Shown here: positions 25,290 to 31,972 of the stretch, piece after piece
Layout: each line of letters starts with the position of its first letter
How positions within the stretch are numbered: position 1 is the first letter of the stretch
From: Granulicella sp.
GTDB taxonomy: Bacteria > Acidobacteriota > Terriglobia > Terriglobales > Acidobacteriaceae
Direction of reading: 5' to 3'
Assembly: GCA_003133205.1 (NCBI GenBank)
Contig: PKWK01000306.1
Location: 1-34,143 of the forward strand
DNA length: 34,143 nt
Translations under genes and position numbers: made by a program
Notes under the pieces: generated by a model
Seen by the model: only the letters and a program-made list of their open reading frames with translations
Database searches by the model: none
Told to the model about the DNA's origin: nothing

Positions 25290-26440
25290 TGATTGCCCCT
25301 CTGCGCCTGCATCTTCCAAGGCGGCTGGCCTTTGGCTGCGATTGCACCGCAACCCTGGCTGCAGATCTCGCGCACGATGGCAGCAAGCGCGTCTTCTTCT
25401 TGACCGCACGTGTTACCGAGCCATTCGCGCAGGAGTTTGTGCGTCAGTTACAGGCTCTTGGCATCGCCACAGAAATCCTTAGCGGAGTGGAGCGCGAACC
25501 CACGGTCGATATGTTTCACGAGACCGTGACGCATGTACGCCGCTTCAATGCGGACACGGTTGTTGGCATCGGCGGTGGATCAGTGCTTGACCTGGCCAAG
25601 CTGCTTGCCGCATTTAACACTTCATCGCAGACATTGGAAGAAACCTTCGGTATCAACCTGCTTGCCAGTCATTCGACCCGGATCGTCTGCATACCAACAA
25701 CCGCTGGAACGGGCAGTGAGGCCTCGCCGAATGCGATTCTGCTTGATGAAAAGACCGCGTTGAAGAAGGCAGTTATCAGTCCGCATCTTCTTCCGAATGC
25801 CACCTACGTCGATCCCAAGCTGATGTTGGGCGTGCCTCCCAAGGTGACGGCGGCTACCGGTATCGACGCGATGACACATTGCCTGGAGGCTTTCACGAAT
25901 CGCTTCGCGCATCCCATGATTGACCTGTATGCGCTGGAAGGCGTACGGCTCGCGGCAGCATACGTCACGCGCGCGGTCGCCAATGGGCAGGACATCGAAG
26001 CGCGCGAACACATGGCGCTGGCATCGCTCTACGGGGGCATTTGCCTCGGCCCGGTGAATACTGCAGCCGTGCATGCGCTGGCCTATCCGTTAGGCGGAGA
26101 ATTTCATATTCCGCACGGACAGTCGATTGCCCTGATGTTGCCCCACGTTTTTCGCTTCAATGTTGTGGCCACTCCAGCCCGCCATGCTCAAATCGCGGTG
26201 GCGCTGGGTGTGGCTCCGCAGAGCGACGATCTTGCAACTGCACTGGCCGGCGCCGCGAAACTGGAAGAACTGATTGCCGCCTGCGGCCTGCCTCCCCGCC
26301 TGAGAGATTACGGCGTCGAGGAGTCTTCAATTCCTGTGCTGGTGGAAAGTGCTATGACAGTGACGCGGCTGCTGAAGAACAACCCTCGCGAAGTTACCGC
26401 CACTGATGCGTTGGAAATCTACCGACAGGCGAATGTGTGA
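25289..26440 (+). CDS. Iron-containing (group III) alcohol dehydrogenase
   Basis: 383 residues from the ATG at 25289, coupled to the GH127 stop by TGATG. The frame is open 13 codons further upstream, but that part lies within the GH127 gene. NAD-binding GIGGGSVLDLAKL (GGGS at 95-98) and IPTTAGTGSEASPNA are present. The four metal ligands fit the FucO pattern: Asp193 and His197 in TGIDAMTHCLEAF, His262, and His276 in HIPHGQ. The family contains lactaldehyde reductase, 1,3-propanediol and 1,4-butanediol dehydrogenases and maleylacetate reductases. The ~380-residue length, ligands and sugar context fit lactaldehyde or another small hydroxyaldehyde; the HCLEAF and NTAAVHALAYPLGG segments are also met in maleylacetate-reductase-like members, so the substrate is open. 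Coupling to a secreted GH127 is unusual. Confidence 0.88.
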   Translation: MIAPLRLHLPRRLAFGCDCTATLAADLAHDGSKRVFFLTARVTEPFAQEFVRQLQALGIATEILSGVEREPTVDMFHETVTHVRRFNADTVVGIGGGSVLDLAKLLAAFNTSSQTLEETFGINLLASHSTRIVCIPTTAGTGSEASPNAILLDEKTALKKAVISPHLLPNATYVDPKLMLGVPPKVTAATGIDAMTHCLEAFTNRFAHPMIDLYALEGVRLAAAYVTRAVANGQDIEAREHMALASLYGGICLGPVNTAAVHALAYPLGGEFHIPHGQSIALMLPHVFRFNVVATPARHAQIAVALGVAPQSDDLATALAGAAKLEELIAACGLPPRLRDYGVEESSIPVLVESAMTVTRLLKNNPREVTATDALEIYRQANV

Positions 26441-26446
26441 GCATCA

Positions 26447-26983
26447 ATGTGGTCGCTGGCCGAAAATGTGAATCCAGGAAGGCGTTGTGTCCATCACGCA
26501 GACGGACTCGAGTGTAGAGAGGGACTTTCAGCGTTCTCATCGCAGCTACAGGCGTACCGCCAGCAACTCCCAGCAGGGCGCAAGCTCGTATTCGGTAAGC
26601 TCGGTGGACGGGAAGATGCCCCGGATGGACATCTTCTCCGTCGTCTCAAGATACTTGTGAAGAAGGCTGGTCTCGGATGCGGAACTTGCGCGACGTGTCT
26701 GGCCAAGACCGGATGTGAGAATTGGTGGCTTCACAAGTTCCGTGCGACTTACATTACGACGCTTTTAAGGTCTGGAATGGATCTGCGAACCACTATGCGG
26801 CTATCCGGACATGCGGACTTGGAGAGTGTCATGCGTTATCTCCGTCCCGCGGGCACGGTTGAGAGTCAATGCCGTCAAATGGTTCTGACCGCGGCCGAAG
26901 GTGCTATGCCGACTCGTTACGTGCCACTGGCAATAGTCGCAGGACAGAGCCTGATGCTGGCGCACAGAAGGGCCGCCTTATAG
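26447..26983 (+). pseudogene. C-terminal fragment of a tyrosine recombinase (phage-type integrase)
   Basis: The frame contains LVFGKLGG, HLLRRLKILVKKAGLGCGTC, a Cys cluster (CGTCATCLAKTGC), then WWLHKFRATYITTLLRSGMD and TTMRLSGHADLESVMRYLRPA. These are the H-x-x-R box, the GH box and the catalytic tyrosine of tyrosine recombinases; the Cys-rich insert is a known subtype of acidobacterial-style integrases. The N-terminal DNA-binding domain and the first catalytic arginine are missing: upstream lies directly the alcohol dehydrogenase stop at 26440. The first ~35 codons of the frame look unrelated. It has no ribosome site. An inactive remnant marking the left edge of an accessory island. Confidence 0.82.
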
Positions 26984-27019
26984 ACAAGGCGCGATGCAGG
27001 GCGCGTATATTTTATATAG

Positions 27020-27025
27020 TATAAT
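27020..27025 (+). promoter_or_regulatory. -10 box (TATAAT) only 6 bp before the hipB start codon
   Basis: A perfect TATAAT sits in a very AT-rich stretch (27006-27029). The ATG at 27032 falls where transcription should begin, so the mRNA may be leaderless. No convincing -35 box is seen at the right distance. AT-rich near-repeats here could also be the HipB operator. Confidence 0.5.
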
Positions 27026-27031
27026 TTAAGA

Positions 27032-27367
27032 ATGTTTATACCGAATACGACATGGATTCAATCGCTAGGCTGGACCATACGAGATCGTCGTATGAAACTT
27101 CGCCTGTCTCAAGCCAAAGTTGCCGAACTCACGGGCAAGACTCAATCTCAAATCGCACGCTTGGAACGCGGGCTCGGGGATCCACGCATTTCCAGTCTAG
27201 TGCAGGTATCGCGAAGCTTGGGTACCGAACTCGTTGCAATTCCCATTCGGTTGCTTCCAGCGGTAAGGCATTTGCTCGCGGAGCATGAACAAGGACCTCT
27301 CCGACCTCGCGCTGCAAGGCTCGTTGGGAATGACCCCGAAGACGTGGAAGAGGACGGCGATGAGTAA
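27032..27367 (+). CDS. hipB: HipB-like XRE antitoxin / transcriptional repressor
   Basis: 111 residues. A helix-turn-helix of the XRE/Cro type covers about 14-70 (LGWTIRDRRMKLRLSQAKVA, TGKTQSQIARLERGLGDPRI), followed by a proline/arginine-rich, acidic tail (DPEDVEEDGDE). HipB proteins bind and silence the HipA kinase and repress their own promoter. No Shine-Dalgarno precedes the ATG. The next in-frame ATG (27092) would cut the first HTH helix, so 27032 is kept, consistent with leaderless translation from the TATAAT at 27020. It overlaps hipA by 8 bases, the usual toxin-antitoxin arrangement. It sits just downstream of an integrase remnant. Confidence 0.85.
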   Translation: MFIPNTTWIQSLGWTIRDRRMKLRLSQAKVAELTGKTQSQIARLERGLGDPRISSLVQVSRSLGTELVAIPIRLLPAVRHLLAEHEQGPLRPRAARLVGNDPEDVEEDGDE

Positions 27368-28604
27368 CAAGCGCTCACTGGCCCGACTTTCTGCCTGGCT
27401 GGGGCAGACTCTCGTCGGCAGCGTCACGGAACTGCCAAACGACCGTAACCTGTTCGTCTTCGATGAGACCTATTCCGAGAATCCTGATCGACCGGTGCTG
27501 AGCCTTTCCTTCTATGACGCAGAGGGACGTCTGGACACCAACCCTCTTCCGATGCAGATGAAGGTGGCGCCATTCTTTTCAAATCTTCTTCCTGAGGCGG
27601 AGCTGCGGCAGTACGTGACTCAGCGTGCCGGGGTAAAGAGCGTTCGAGATCTTCCATTGTTGCAACTCCTCGGCGAAGATCTGCCAGGAGCGGTCGTCGT
27701 GCGGGCCGACAGCGACGGGCCACCTCCGGAAGCATATGAAGAGAACGAGACACCAGCAAGGCTCGCGGATGAGAGCCAACCGCTGCGGTTTTCGCTTGCC
27801 GGCGTACAGATGAAGTTTTCTGCCGGGGGTTCACCCGAACGCGGGCTGACTATTCCGGCGGAGGGCAGAGGCGGTCACTGGATTCTGAAGTTGCCCTCTG
27901 AGCAGTTTCCGCTTGCGCCAGAAAACGAGCACTCGATGATGCAGTTCGCCCGGGCTGTCGGTATCGAGACGGCAGAGACTGGCCTCGTCCCAGTTAGAGA
28001 AATTGAAAGGTTGCCGCAGGTCTTTCAGAGGGGCAAGTCTAATGCGCTTTGGGTAAAGCGGTTTGATCGCACCGAGAACACGCGAGTTCACATGGAGGAC
28101 TTCAATCAGCTCTATGGGCAGTTCCCAGACGATAAGTATAGGAATTTCAGCTACGCCAACATGGCTGGAGACTTGGCGCGGATTGTTGGCTTAGAAGCGG
28201 TCCAGGAATTCGTTCGCCGGATCATCTTTAGCGCCGCGATCGGCAATGCGGATATGCATCTGAAAAACTGGACACTCTTGTATCCAGATGGTCGGACTCC
28301 GAAGTTGTCCCCAGCTTATGATCTCGTGTCTACCATCGCGTATATCGACGACTTCACCACAGCGCTGTCTTTGGTCGCAAAAGAGAAAGACGTGCGGAAC
28401 TTCGATGAACAGCTTCTACGCCGGTTTGCGGAGAAGATTCTGGTCCCTCATCGGGTCATCTCCGACGTGGCTCTGGAAACTGCCGAACGAATCATGCAGG
28501 TCTGGCCGGAGATCAAAGGGAGACTGGTGATGGATCCTGATGCGAAAGAACGAGTAACGGAACGTATGCGAATCTTTCCCCTTACGCGGATGTTTGCGCA
28601 GTAA
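27360..28604 (+). CDS. hipA: HipA-family serine/threonine kinase toxin
   Basis: 414 residues from the ATG at 27360 (preceded by AGAGG), overlapping hipB by 8 bases; the frame continues upstream only as a hipB shadow. N-terminal HipA-N domain (about 5-120), then the kinase core: SLAGVQMKF with Ser145 where E. coli HipA has the auto-phosphorylated Ser150, WILKLPSE with the ATP lysine Lys177, AIGNADMHLKNW with catalytic Asp298, and LSPAYDL with the metal-binding Asp321. All key residues are intact, so the toxin should be active. HipA of E. coli phosphorylates glutamyl-tRNA synthetase and causes growth arrest and persistence; the target here may differ. As a mobile toxin-antitoxin pair it could stabilise the island. 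Confidence 0.92.
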   Translation: MSNKRSLARLSAWLGQTLVGSVTELPNDRNLFVFDETYSENPDRPVLSLSFYDAEGRLDTNPLPMQMKVAPFFSNLLPEAELRQYVTQRAGVKSVRDLPLLQLLGEDLPGAVVVRADSDGPPPEAYEENETPARLADESQPLRFSLAGVQMKFSAGGSPERGLTIPAEGRGGHWILKLPSEQFPLAPENEHSMMQFARAVGIETAETGLVPVREIERLPQVFQRGKSNALWVKRFDRTENTRVHMEDFNQLYGQFPDDKYRNFSYANMAGDLARIVGLEAVQEFVRRIIFSAAIGNADMHLKNWTLLYPDGRTPKLSPAYDLVSTIAYIDDFTTALSLVAKEKDVRNFDEQLLRRFAEKILVPHRVISDVALETAERIMQVWPEIKGRLVMDPDAKERVTERMRIFPLTRMFAQ

Positions 28605-28741
28605 GAACATTAGCTCTGAGTATCTTGAAGTAAGCCGTTATGTCGGTCGCGCGGAAGGTATCGTGCGGGCAGTCGGAACAAGGTTCGCGATTGAGTGAAT
28701 GCCGTTGAGCTACGTCGTCTTGATCGTGGCACGGTTCCAAG

Positions 28742-29200
28742 TCAGATCTTCCGGGTCAGGTCGAGCCGCGCGAACATTGGCGGCAGGTCGGCGTAGATAA
28801 GAGTGCCTGGGACCTCCAGGCGATCGGCCTGTATCCAGACGTCTCCGGTACTCCAGTGGCCGGCGCGCGCGATGGGGCCGACAATCCAGACCGCAGGCAC
28901 TCCCATCTGGAAGTAGTCAGTGGCGCGCCGGCGCGTCTCCATGTGGTCGTCTTTGGGAGACAGTACCTCGACTACCAGCACCGGGCGCTCGATCAGGACG
29001 TCGGGTTGGGGTTTGAGGATAGTCAAGAGTATGTCAGGGATCCGAACGCGTGTCGGAGAAACCAGGGTGCCTACGTGGAGACGGAGGATGGGCGAGGATG
29101 GTTCCTTCACTTCCAATTGCGTGGTGCGCATGGCCGTATCGTGCATCTGGAGCCGGTGCGGTGGGAACAGGATTGGCGCCGCCCAAAGAGAAGAGATCAC
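28742..29200 (-). CDS. Uma2-family (DUF820, PD-(D/E)XK-like) protein, N terminus possibly degraded
   Basis: 152 residues. The core motifs VSPTRVRIPDILLT, PVLVVEVLSPKDD and RRRATDYFQMGVPAVWIVGP are those of Uma2/DUF820, whose E-V-L-S-P and R-x-P-D elements form a restriction-endonuclease-like active site. The C terminus (VPGTLIYADLPPMFARL) is normal. Usual members have about 180-190 residues, with an N-terminal part containing an E-Y-x-x-G motif and a helix; here the first ~45 residues (GTG start at 29200) do not show it. Either the N terminus is divergent, or the gene has lost its start. The biochemical role of Uma2 proteins is not established. A small XRE gene lies just upstream on the same strand. 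Confidence 0.7.
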   Translation of the reverse strand: MISSLWAAPILFPPHRLQMHDTAMRTTQLEVKEPSSPILRLHVGTLVSPTRVRIPDILLTILKPQPDVLIERPVLVVEVLSPKDDHMETRRRATDYFQMGVPAVWIVGPIARAGHWSTGDVWIQADRLEVPGTLIYADLPPMFARLDLTRKI

Positions 29201-29270
29201 CGGAGTATGGCCACGGGGCGCAATCTAAGAAGGACGAAGAGTAGTCTTTGAGACCCGGTGGGCCGGCGTT

Positions 29271-29486
29271 CTACTTGAACAGCTGGCTCACCGGAAGTTT
29301 AAGGGTATTGGCCAGCTTCACCAGGGTCGACAGCCGCACATCCTTTTCACCTCGCTCAATGGCGCCGGTAAAGGAGCGAGCCAGGCCGCTCTCATGCGCC
29401 AGGCCCTCCTGCGACCACCCCTTCTTCTGGCGTAGGGCGCGGACACGGGACCCCAATTCCTTCTTCGCAACTTCGGCATCCAGCAT
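29271..29486 (-). CDS. Small XRE-family helix-turn-helix regulator
   Basis: 71 residues, almost entirely one HTH domain: ELGSRVRALRQKKGWSQEGL, AHESGLARSFTGAIERGEKD, LSTLVKLANTLKLPVSQLF. Proteins of this size regulate phage, restriction or toxin loci. It lies 70 bp upstream of the Uma2-like gene on the same strand and may control it. It is divergent from the OB-fold membrane protein gene. The ribosome site is not clear. Confidence 0.85.
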   Translation of the reverse strand: MLDAEVAKKELGSRVRALRQKKGWSQEGLAHESGLARSFTGAIERGEKDVRLSTLVKLANTLKLPVSQLFK

Positions 29487-29609
29487 CCCCCAACCATCTT
29501 CCCGGCACCCTCTCTCGGTCTACGCTCAGAAATAGGACGCTCTGTCGTAGGCGATGTATGGTTCAATGCACATGCGGGAGGCATTTTGGAAAGTAAGGGG
29601 ATAGCTCGT

Positions 29610-30431
29610 ATGGCAAGTAAAAAGTTCAAGATATTTGCAGTGGTTAGTTTCTGCACGGTAGCGGCATGTCTCGGGCTGGTGATGTTCATCGTCCGGACAG
29701 GCAGTCCGGACCCTACGCCGGCGCCAGCACTGAATAAGGCCGCAGTGAAGTTTGCCGCTCTGGCGCTGATCGACGACCTGGAGGTAGGCCAGGACGGTGG
29801 GAATAGTATGTTCGGAACAATGCCATACCCCGATCTGATGGCCTGGACCAAGATCGACGCCAAGACCACGGCCCGTCAATACGACATCGCCTATGACTCG
29901 AACGAGATAGCAGCCGACAACCAATATAAAGGCAAGAAGCTACTAGTGTCCGGAACCATCGACAGTATCGAAAAAGACGTGATGGATGCCGGGTTTCTAA
30001 TGCTTCGTGCTGGAAATCCGGTCGGAGTGCGCGCTGAGCTAAAGTCAGAGGCCATGGTGGAGGCTGCATCCTTTGCCCGGGGGCAGAAAATCGATCTCGT
30101 CTGTACCGGAGGTGGCCGAGTTGCTGGGATTGCGAATCTTGACGACTGCCAGCCATACAGCGATTACCTGCGTAATCTCGATCCCTCGATCGAATCCAGA
30201 ATCGAGGATTTCCTATCAGGCAAGACCACGCTCCATACCCAGGCCGCCCGAGCTGTGGTCGTGCTCTACGTCGGAGGCACTCGCCTGCCACCGGGGTCTT
30301 CATGCCTCGAAGGTAAGGACAACAAAAGCTGCGACTACGATCTAAATGCAACCTTCAAAGATTCTACCCAGGATCACGCGCTAAATGCCGCAATCCAAGA
30401 AACAATGGCTGGAGTTAAGGTCGCGAAATAG
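29610..30431 (+). CDS. Membrane-anchored tRNA_anti-like (OB-fold) domain protein
   Basis: 273 residues from the ATG at 29610 (AAGGGG 9 nt before). One N-terminal transmembrane segment (FAVVSFCTVAACLGLVMFIV, about 7-26) is followed by a Pro-rich linker. A short helical region follows, then an OB-fold region NQYKGKKLLVSGTIDSIEKD, RAELKSEAMVEAASFARGQK, IDLVCTGGGRVAGIANLDDC that matches the tRNA_anti-like family. The C-terminal ~90 residues have four cysteines in all with the preceding part and no family I recognise. An upstream TTG (29586) is less likely. The family is found in many bacteria with unknown function; ligand binding by the OB fold is assumed. It sits in the recombinase-rich island. 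Confidence 0.7.
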   Translation: MASKKFKIFAVVSFCTVAACLGLVMFIVRTGSPDPTPAPALNKAAVKFAALALIDDLEVGQDGGNSMFGTMPYPDLMAWTKIDAKTTARQYDIAYDSNEIAADNQYKGKKLLVSGTIDSIEKDVMDAGFLMLRAGNPVGVRAELKSEAMVEAASFARGQKIDLVCTGGGRVAGIANLDDCQPYSDYLRNLDPSIESRIEDFLSGKTTLHTQAARAVVVLYVGGTRLPPGSSCLEGKDNKSCDYDLNATFKDSTQDHALNAAIQETMAGVKVAK

Positions 30432-30465
30432 TAAGGTACGCCGTCACCCCACTCGCAGACTTTGA

Positions 30466-30759
30466 CTACCGCAGCATTCGCTTTTCTAAGTGGAGACGTT
30501 CTCGCGACGCGCGTGCAGCCGCGGAGATCTCCTGCTGGTCCAGAACTTCCATCACGCTTTGACTGACGGATGCCCGGAGTTCTCTGAGCAGAGCCCGGTA
30601 ATACCGGTACTCAGCGCGCGGTATCATCTGCCGTTGTCCGAATCCTTCGATGTGATCCAGAGCGCCGCGACAGTGCTGATTGAATTCCATGAGCTCCTCG
30701 TAGTTTCCCATTGGACCGGGTTGCGAGGGCTTGCCGGGTGATTGTTTGGTGCCTTTCAT
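30466..30759 (-). CDS. Hypothetical 97-residue protein
   Basis: Not recognised. After a basic, Pro/Gly-rich start (MKGTKQSPGKPSQPGPMG) it is mostly charged alpha-helix (YEELMEFNQHCRGALDHIEG ... YRYYRALLRELRASVSQSVM), ending in a basic helix. It has no membrane segment or signal. Neighbours are the OB-fold protein (convergent, 34 bp) and the DUF2924 gene (divergent, 137 bp). The composition is protein-like, and small helical proteins of this type are common in integrated elements. The ribosome site is weak. Confidence 0.5.
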   Translation of the reverse strand: MKGTKQSPGKPSQPGPMGNYEELMEFNQHCRGALDHIEGFGQRQMIPRAEYRYYRALLRELRASVSQSVMEVLDQQEISAAARASRERLHLEKRMLR

Positions 30760-30896
30760 GTATGTCCAGCTTCGCTCTCTTTAGGCCGAAGGTGTCGATA
30801 AATCGCGCCGTTTCTCCATCAGAAACGACTTGACTGTCCGCCCAAGCAGAGCGTCACTGTGTGTGCGCCGGAGAAAGCCGGCCCCCAGAGGAACTC

Positions 30897-31334
30897 ATGA
30901 ATACTTCAATCACCGACCAGATTGCCGCGCTTCCGGCCATGAGTAAGGCCGAATTGCTCGCAATTTGGGCCAAAAACTATAACCATGCCCCGCCGCCTAC
31001 CCTGCGCAAGGACCTGATGGTCCCTATTCTTGCCTATCGGATCCAGGAACGGGAGTACGGCGGCCTAGCCAACACAACAAGGAGAAGGCTCAGAGAGATC
31101 GCAAAGTCCCTCCCGCCGGGCAAACTCGGGCAGGAAATGGGATCGTCGAGCCCGGGTGAGGGCACGCGTCTAGTTCGTAGCTGGAAAGGAGAGGTCCACG
31201 AGGTATCTGTCTCGAACGGCTCCTTTACGTACCGCGGCAAACAATTCAGCAATCTGTCCCAGATCGCCCGTGAGATTACTGGGACGCGGTGGTCCGGGCC
31301 TTTGTTCTTTGGGACCAAGGAGCGGGCAAAATGA
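30897..31334 (+). CDS. DUF2924 domain protein
   Basis: 145 residues from the ATG at 30897 (AGAGG ribosome site; an earlier in-frame start at 30861 lacks one). DUF2924 features: MSKAELLAIWAKNYNHAPPP, LRKDLMVPILAYRIQEREYG, GGLANTTRRRLREIAK, then PGTRLVRSW-like GEGTRLVRSWKGEVHEVSV and FTYRGKQFSNLSQIAREITG, ending TRWSGPLFFG. The family is small, DNA-element-associated and usually encoded directly before a large serine recombinase; its function is not established. Here the stop overlaps an ATG (ATGA) that opens only a 19-codon stub of such a recombinase. Confidence 0.88.
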   Translation: MNTSITDQIAALPAMSKAELLAIWAKNYNHAPPPTLRKDLMVPILAYRIQEREYGGLANTTRRRLREIAKSLPPGKLGQEMGSSSPGEGTRLVRSWKGEVHEVSVSNGSFTYRGKQFSNLSQIAREITGTRWSGPLFFGTKERAK

Positions 31335-31390
31335 GCGCAGCCCCACGCATTCGGTGCGCGATACCCACCCCTGCACAACGGCCTATGTGA
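31331..31390 (+). pseudogene. N-terminal stub of a large serine recombinase
   Basis: The ATG overlaps the DUF2924 stop (ATGA). The 19-residue product begins MSAAPRIRCAIPTPAQRPM. Large serine recombinases coded after DUF2924 genes begin with a basic lead, then IRCAIYTR, the first strand of the resolvase domain. Here the match stops within IRCAIPT, so the catalytic serine region and everything after it are missing. The breakpoint is near 31365-31390. Short, but position and motif agree. Confidence 0.6.
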
Positions 31391-31486
31391 CCGCCGCGCG
31401 TTACGCACACAGGAAGGGAGGAAGGCGCAACAATCGCTGCAATCAGCTCAACTCCTTCCGCTCGGCCGATACGTCAGAAGGGCTAG

Positions 31487-31717
31487 TCACTGGACGGCTG
31501 CGAGCCGCAGGTTAATTGTCGAAGGGACACACTGCCTCTGCTCCAACGCTAGGCGGTAGCGCGTCACGACAGTCCGGTTGAACGCCAAACGCGGCTCAGA
31601 ACAATACCAGTCGATGAAGTCACGAATGGCGTGATCATACGACCGACGGGAACTCGAGACGGGAGGCTGCCGCATGAAGGCTCGAACTGCGGCGCTGCCC
31701 GTTATCGAGCCGCCCAT
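31487..31717 (-). pseudogene. N-terminal fragment of a second tyrosine recombinase
   Basis: 76 codons reading SRRSYDHAIRDFIDWYCSEP, NRTVVTRYRLALEQ and PSTINLRLAAV: the SAM-like core-binding domain of integrases, which usually goes on as LAAVRKLAYEAAD. Here the frame runs LAAVQ then TGA (31487-31489), and the following bases still translate as LA, so a nonsense change followed by decay or a frameshift is likely. No catalytic domain follows on this strand. The subtype differs from the Cys-rich integrase remnant at 26447. It marks the right edge of the island. Confidence 0.75.
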
Positions 31718-31972
31718 CTCTCTCAGCTCATCAGCCTAAAGGAGTTTTAATTATTGATTCATGTATGCGGTTGTTTCCACGTAGTATCTTTCGCGTTGTC
31801 TCGAAGACGTCTGCCAAATGCTCATAAAGCGAAAGCTACTGAGAAGTCGCTCCTCATGAACTGCTGTGGTTGCGTTCAACGCGCTCGAGAGTGGTCTGGG
31901 ACGAATAACAGGTTGCAGGATTCAAGACCGATCGCAGTGCAGATTTTCCGGTAATGCTAAGGAGACTGAAAG

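Noticed and set aside
26447..31717. Idea that the two tyrosine integrase pieces are one gene split by an inversion of the island
   Set aside because: Inverting the segment would bring the pieces into one orientation, but the middle ~120 residues with the first catalytic arginine would still be missing, and the C-terminal piece has a Cys-rich insert typical of a different subtype.
31754..31954. 66-codon plus frame before receptor 3
   Set aside because: No ribosome site, no family, and composition unlike a protein; more likely leader DNA.
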